Position numbers and translations under genes: made by a program. A DNA stretch of 64,000 nucleotides, taken from assembly GCA_009733715.1 (NCBI GenBank), contig WMKJ01000003.1:62001-126000 (forward strand), given 5' to 3'. Under the pieces are notes generated by a model. It was not told the origin of the DNA, ran no database searches, and saw only the letters and a list, made by a program, of their open reading frames with translations. Of this stretch, positions 60,473 to 64,000 are shown one piece after another. The stretch's first letter is position 1, and every line of letters starts with the position of its first letter. This DNA is from Herpomyces periplanetae (taxonomy: Eukaryota > Ascomycota > Laboulbeniomycetes > Herpomycetales > Herpomycetaceae).

Positions 60473-61706
60473 ATGAGCTCATCGTCGTTTATCAATATGG
60501 CATTTTCTCCATTCAATTTGAATAGTACGGTTGATTCAGCTACACCTTCAGCTGCATTGGCAGGTTCTTCGGCAGACCCTAACTCAACATCTTCCATGAC
60601 ACAGTCAAACACGATTATTATTGCAGTAAGTAACGCTTATAGTACGGGGTTCTTACAATAGCAGCGGGTGGGTGAGTTGATTATGCACGTCTAATGGAGG
60701 AAAATAACAGAACCTTTTTTCACCCGAATTTTTTCAGCCGTCAGTATTAAATTCGATACGAAGTCTACTACATTCAATTTCACCGTTAAGAGCATTTTCG
60801 CCAATTCCATCTCTACGACGAATTCTGGTAGCATTTATTAAGCCAGAAGCAGCGGTGGCTATTCATGAATATTTGGATAATCGAACGGTTTTGGGAAACG
60901 AGATTCGAGTTTACTTTGGAGAGAAAACACCGATTCGTGAAGGCGAAGAAATTCAATTCGAAGACGGGTACATTGACTCAGAGGGAAATTTTAAGTTACC
61001 GTACATTTCGACGCATTGTTTAGCACCAACGGCATACCTACAAGCACCACTTAATGATAAACAATTTCTTATATCACCACCATCATCGCCTCCAGCGGGA
61101 TGGACAATGCAACAAGAGGATCCGCCTAATACTTGTGTTCACGCGGAAGATTTAATTGCGGCATTAAGAAAGCTAGGATGTGAGAGTGAGCGGGAAGTAA
61201 TGCATTCTACGGAAACTGGATGTGTACAAGAGGACCAAATGAGTTTGAGTAGGGACATTTATGCGGGACAAATGAAGGATGGTGTTAACGTGGATAAAAA
61301 TTGTCGGGAAGGAGGTTATGCATCGCCTCATTTGAGTTTTGGGGAAAAATTACGCTATACGACGACAATCGGAGAAGATGGATCACAGCCTCCCAGTGCA
61401 AGAAGTGAATCGGGATATGCCGGTCCAATGTTACATGATTACGAATCAGGGTATACAGTGGGAAAAGGAAAAGCTATAAACCCGTTAGCTGCAGCGGTAC
61501 CAGAAGCAGTACCGACGACAACGATAGTGTATCAACCCGATCCACACTGTCAAACCAGCTTTCGGATTCCAACAATTTACGTTGAAGATTTAAGCGGTGG
61601 TTTACAGCATGTGCATAGTCCGAGTATCGTGAGAAATTCAACCGGATCGTATCCTACAGTTTCCCTTGGTAGCCGGATTCCACCTACAATACGGCCACCT
61701 TTATAA
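60473..61706 (+). CDS. Calcipressin (regulator of calcineurin)
   Basis: RCAN/Rcn1 proteins bind and tune the Ca2+/calmodulin-dependent phosphatase calcineurin. Exons are 60473-60625 and 60738-61706 (112 nt intron), giving 373 residues. After a Ser/Thr/Ala-rich leader an RRM-like fold starts at NTIIIA, where the intron falls, and continues PSVLNSIRSLLHSISPLRAFSPIPSLRRILVAF. It ends with VLGNEIRVYFGEKTPI. The diagnostic FLISPPSSPPAGW (about residues 159-171) is the conserved SP-repeat docking and phosphorylation motif of RCAN. The C-terminal 190 residues are low-complexity with several acidic and Pro-rich patches, longer than in yeast Rcn1. The ATG at 60473 is the second usable Met region after an open but non-ATG extension; an internal ATG eight codons later is an alternative. 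Confidence 0.9.
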
Positions 61707-62731
61707 ATTTTGTTATAGCTTCTGAAGTGTATCAGTTGAACGAAATTTGTTTGATGCAAGACAATTATGTGATAAACAGCTATCTTGTAGTTACAATGAT
61801 AAGTTTACCGGTAGCTGTACACATGTTAAGTTTAGGCGGGTGACCCTATTGAATTATTCTCACCGCAGTATAAATGCATTTTATACTTGCCCACGCTACA
61901 TAATCATAATGTGGCGTATTTAAGTATACATACACGATATCCCCGAATTAGATAGCATTAGTTTATTCGACGAATCGTTCTAGAAGTTGAGACTGTCTGT
62001 TTAAAAAATTATTGGTTTGCTTTTAAGTTAGAACGCTTTTAAACGTTCCTCGGTATATGTAAACCATTATTTAGAATAAGCATATAATAAACTTTTAGCT
62101 TAATAACAGTGTGAATGATGACCGGAATGAATGATAGATCTAAACCAAGTGAATGGACCAGAATGGGCATAGCCATTATTTGCCGATGTACGAAGTTGCT
62201 CCGAAAGGGTAGAGTAGAAGGGCGGTAACTTATGCACAAGGAAATGGATAGTAAAATGAGCTGACCCCGAGTAAGTGACTGCGGCACATTACAGGTGTAC
62301 ATAATCGCTATGCAGCATAGCAATACACTTCCGCCCATACCCAATCTCCCGCTTCCCTACACGCATGCCCCAACCAGCCAATCAGAATCTTCGCTGCCGC
62401 TCCCTTGGGCACGTGGGACGCCAATTTGACACGCTTCCAGCTAGGCCCACGTTGCAAGCCACACAGGTCACTGGAAAAACAGCGTGGCGGTGTGCCGCAG
62501 CTGGAACACGTGCGCGGGATTGCCGGATTGGGAAAATCGGATTATCATTTTGACGATTTGGAAAGAAAATGTTCGACATAAATTTACTTAAGTATGCATG
62601 CATGCACGACGTTTTTTAAGTTAATGTTCAAGTTCACATATCCATACATACGTACACAATCCTCCTTGAATCAACAAAAAATTTTACCTCATTTAAATAT
62701 TCCCCCCCTCCTTCATTATACAAAAGTCGCA
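61707..62731. other. Gap between convergent calcipressin and NIPA-like genes
   Basis: 1.03 kb between two 3' ends. The left part is A+T-rich. The right part (about 62341-62530) is an unusual G+C-rich, promoter-like island, described separately. No coding gene is supported. Confidence 0.5.
62341..62530. promoter_or_regulatory. G+C-rich CCAAT/E-box island
   Basis: Contains CCAAT at 62341, 62378 (as AGCCAATCA) and 62421, an inverted ATTGG near 62524, and CACGTG at 62410 and 62507. These are typical fungal promoter elements (HAP complex and bHLH sites), yet both neighbouring coding genes end here rather than start. Confidence 0.45.
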
Positions 62732-64000
62732 TTAAGTAATATTGGCAACCGGTGATGGTGACCTTGATGGCAATTCTAATGACGAAGCTCGCGATGATGA
62801 GTTAGATGATGTTAAACTAGAGGATTCTAGATTTGTATTGAACAAAACTCGACGACAGGTTTGTGAACACGTTTCGAGTAAGCCTGTTAACGATGGTATT
62901 CCCCACGCCTGTGGCTCACGTGAATCCGAGTTATCACAGGGTGATGACGAGAGTGTAGAAATACCAGATGAGTTTAACTCTGACGTATCCTCTGAGTTAA
63001 AAACCTCAGAATTGATAGCTTCAATTATAGCCCGTTCGTCAAATGATCCGGTTTTTGTTGATATGGCTAAGGAACGTCTTGATTCGTGATCTGTAGGTTG
63101 ATGTTCAGAGCGCAGTTTAGACATCATTTTAAATGGAAAAGCTGTCAGAGAAAATCGTTGACTTGACGATCCTGTAATCGGACTACTTAAGCCACTAAGT
63201 GATAATGTATGTCGGTTATCATCAATAGGGGTTGTACTTGTAAAATTGGTTAAAAGAGGCATTTGTTCGGCGCTGTGAATACTATGATGTATATTTGACG
63301 ATGAGGATGCCAATGATGGGAGTTTCTTGAAAAATGATATGTCCATTTTATTAACATTCACCTGATCAGGTGAATAAGGTTGAAGAATATTGGACGATTG
63401 GCCTTGGTAATCATGAAACTCCGATGATTTGGAAGTACGAAGACTCGAGTAACATGGTTTGTGATACTGACAATAGGTTGAATCTTGTCCAGCTTCGATA
63501 AGTGTATCAGCTTCGGATAATTCGGAATCAGGGTTTAAAGGCGGTCTGTTAAAGCAAGATTCATCGAAGCTACCTGCATCCGGACAAGAGCATACTATTT
63601 CCCTCGTTTCCGACAATGGTGAAGATCCGTTTGAGGTACTGCTCTCACGACGCCAGCTCAAGATTAATACACCGATTAACAAGATACTCGTACCTATAAC
63701 GAGAAGAAGGGTCTCCAGAGCTGCTAAACGAGCGGTTTGCTTAAAGTAAACTAACCCGTCTAGTATGGTGATAAAGTTATAAATACAGAATACAAAAGGG
63801 TATAGGATACTCGTAGATACCAATCGCAGGGCAGATTGAAGATAGAATAATTGTGTGAGAGCTAACGAAACTAGACCTATAACCACCATCCATGACTGCC
63901 AATGAATAAACTGGTTAACTTTATCAAGAATTGTTCGATTAATCAATTCAACCGCAAGTTTAGCCAAGAGGAGAGTATGAGCAGAAAGTATACCACAAAT
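62732..64000 (-). CDS. NIPA-like (DUF803) membrane transporter, 5' part beyond window
   Basis: 422 codons are visible; the protein continues beyond the right edge, so the N-terminus is missing. The visible part starts with SAHTLLLAKLAVELINRTI, followed by WMVVIGLVSLALTQLFYLQSALRLVSTSILYPFVFCIYNFITILDGLVYF. LETLLLVIGTSILLIGVLILSWR then completes it. These are the last four or so membrane helices of the fungal NIPA/DUF803 group of the drug/metabolite transporter superfamily. Some NIPA proteins carry Mg2+; the substrate here is unknown. The C-terminal 300 residues are Ser-rich, hydrophilic and probably cytosolic. It is convergent with the calcipressin gene. Confidence 0.83.
   Translation of the reverse strand: MCGILSAHTLLLAKLAVELINRTILDKVNQFIHWQSWMVVIGLVSLALTQLFYLQSALRLVSTSILYPFVFCIYNFITILDGLVYFKQTARLAALETLLLVIGTSILLIGVLILSWRRESSTSNGSSPLSETREIVCSCPDAGSFDESCFNRPPLNPDSELSEADTLIEAGQDSTYCQYHKPCYSSLRTSKSSEFHDYQGQSSNILQPYSPDQVNVNKMDISFFKKLPSLASSSSNIHHSIHSAEQMPLLTNFTSTTPIDDNRHTLSLSGLSSPITGSSSQRFSLTAFPFKMMSKLRSEHQPTDHESRRSLAISTKTGSFDERAIIEAINSEVFNSEDTSELNSSGISTLSSSPCDNSDSREPQAWGIPSLTGLLETCSQTCRRVLFNTNLESSSLTSSNSSSRASSLELPSRSPSPVANIT

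Overview
The window comes from a filamentous-type ascomycete fungus; that is an inference. It carries TIM54, which is known only from fungi, and a Pfs2, an RPB3 and a kinase whose wording resembles Pezizomycotina-type proteins. Introns are short (55-246 nt), have GT-AG ends and sometimes a TACTAAC-like branch site. I cannot name the species.

The window has two compartments. Positions 1 to about 21.9 kb are very A+T-rich and nearly gene-free. This part holds a broken Ty3/Gypsy fossil (about 0.95-3.9 kb), a 1.16 kb inverted-repeat structure (9.15-10.31 kb) and long featureless stretches that look RIP-mutated. It contains one convincing gene, a three-exon gene for a secreted, Pro/Ser-rich, lineage-specific protein (14328-16502). 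From 21.9 kb to the end the sequence is compact and full of conserved housekeeping genes.

Gene order in the dense half is: TTI1 (+), STE14/ICMT (-), NFKBIL1-like (+), PFS2 (-), a Ser/Thr kinase (-), pyruvate dehydrogenase kinase (+), an unknown 248-residue protein (-), ATE1 (-), TIM54 (-), ATS1/KTI13-like (+), RAD9 (-), CUS2/HTATSF1-like (-), 6-phosphogluconolactonase (+), deoxyhypusine synthase (+), DNAJC17/Cwf23-like (+), MGE1/GrpE (+), RPB3 (-), calcipressin/RCAN (+) and the 3' part of a NIPA-like (DUF803) membrane protein (-) that runs off the right edge. Exon structures were worked out by hand from splice signals, frame continuity and family conservation.

Functional themes are general cell maintenance: checkpoint and PIKK biology (TTI1, RAD9), RNA polymerase II transcription, 3'-end formation and splicing (RPB3, PFS2, CUS2-like, DNAJC17-like), mitochondria (PDK, TIM54, MGE1), and post-translational or translational modification (STE14, ATE1, deoxyhypusine synthase, ATS1-like). 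Neighbours are mostly in convergent or divergent pairs with short 3' gaps and 0.8-2.6 kb promoter gaps, many of which contain a CACGTG E-box. No tRNA, rRNA or CRISPR array was seen.
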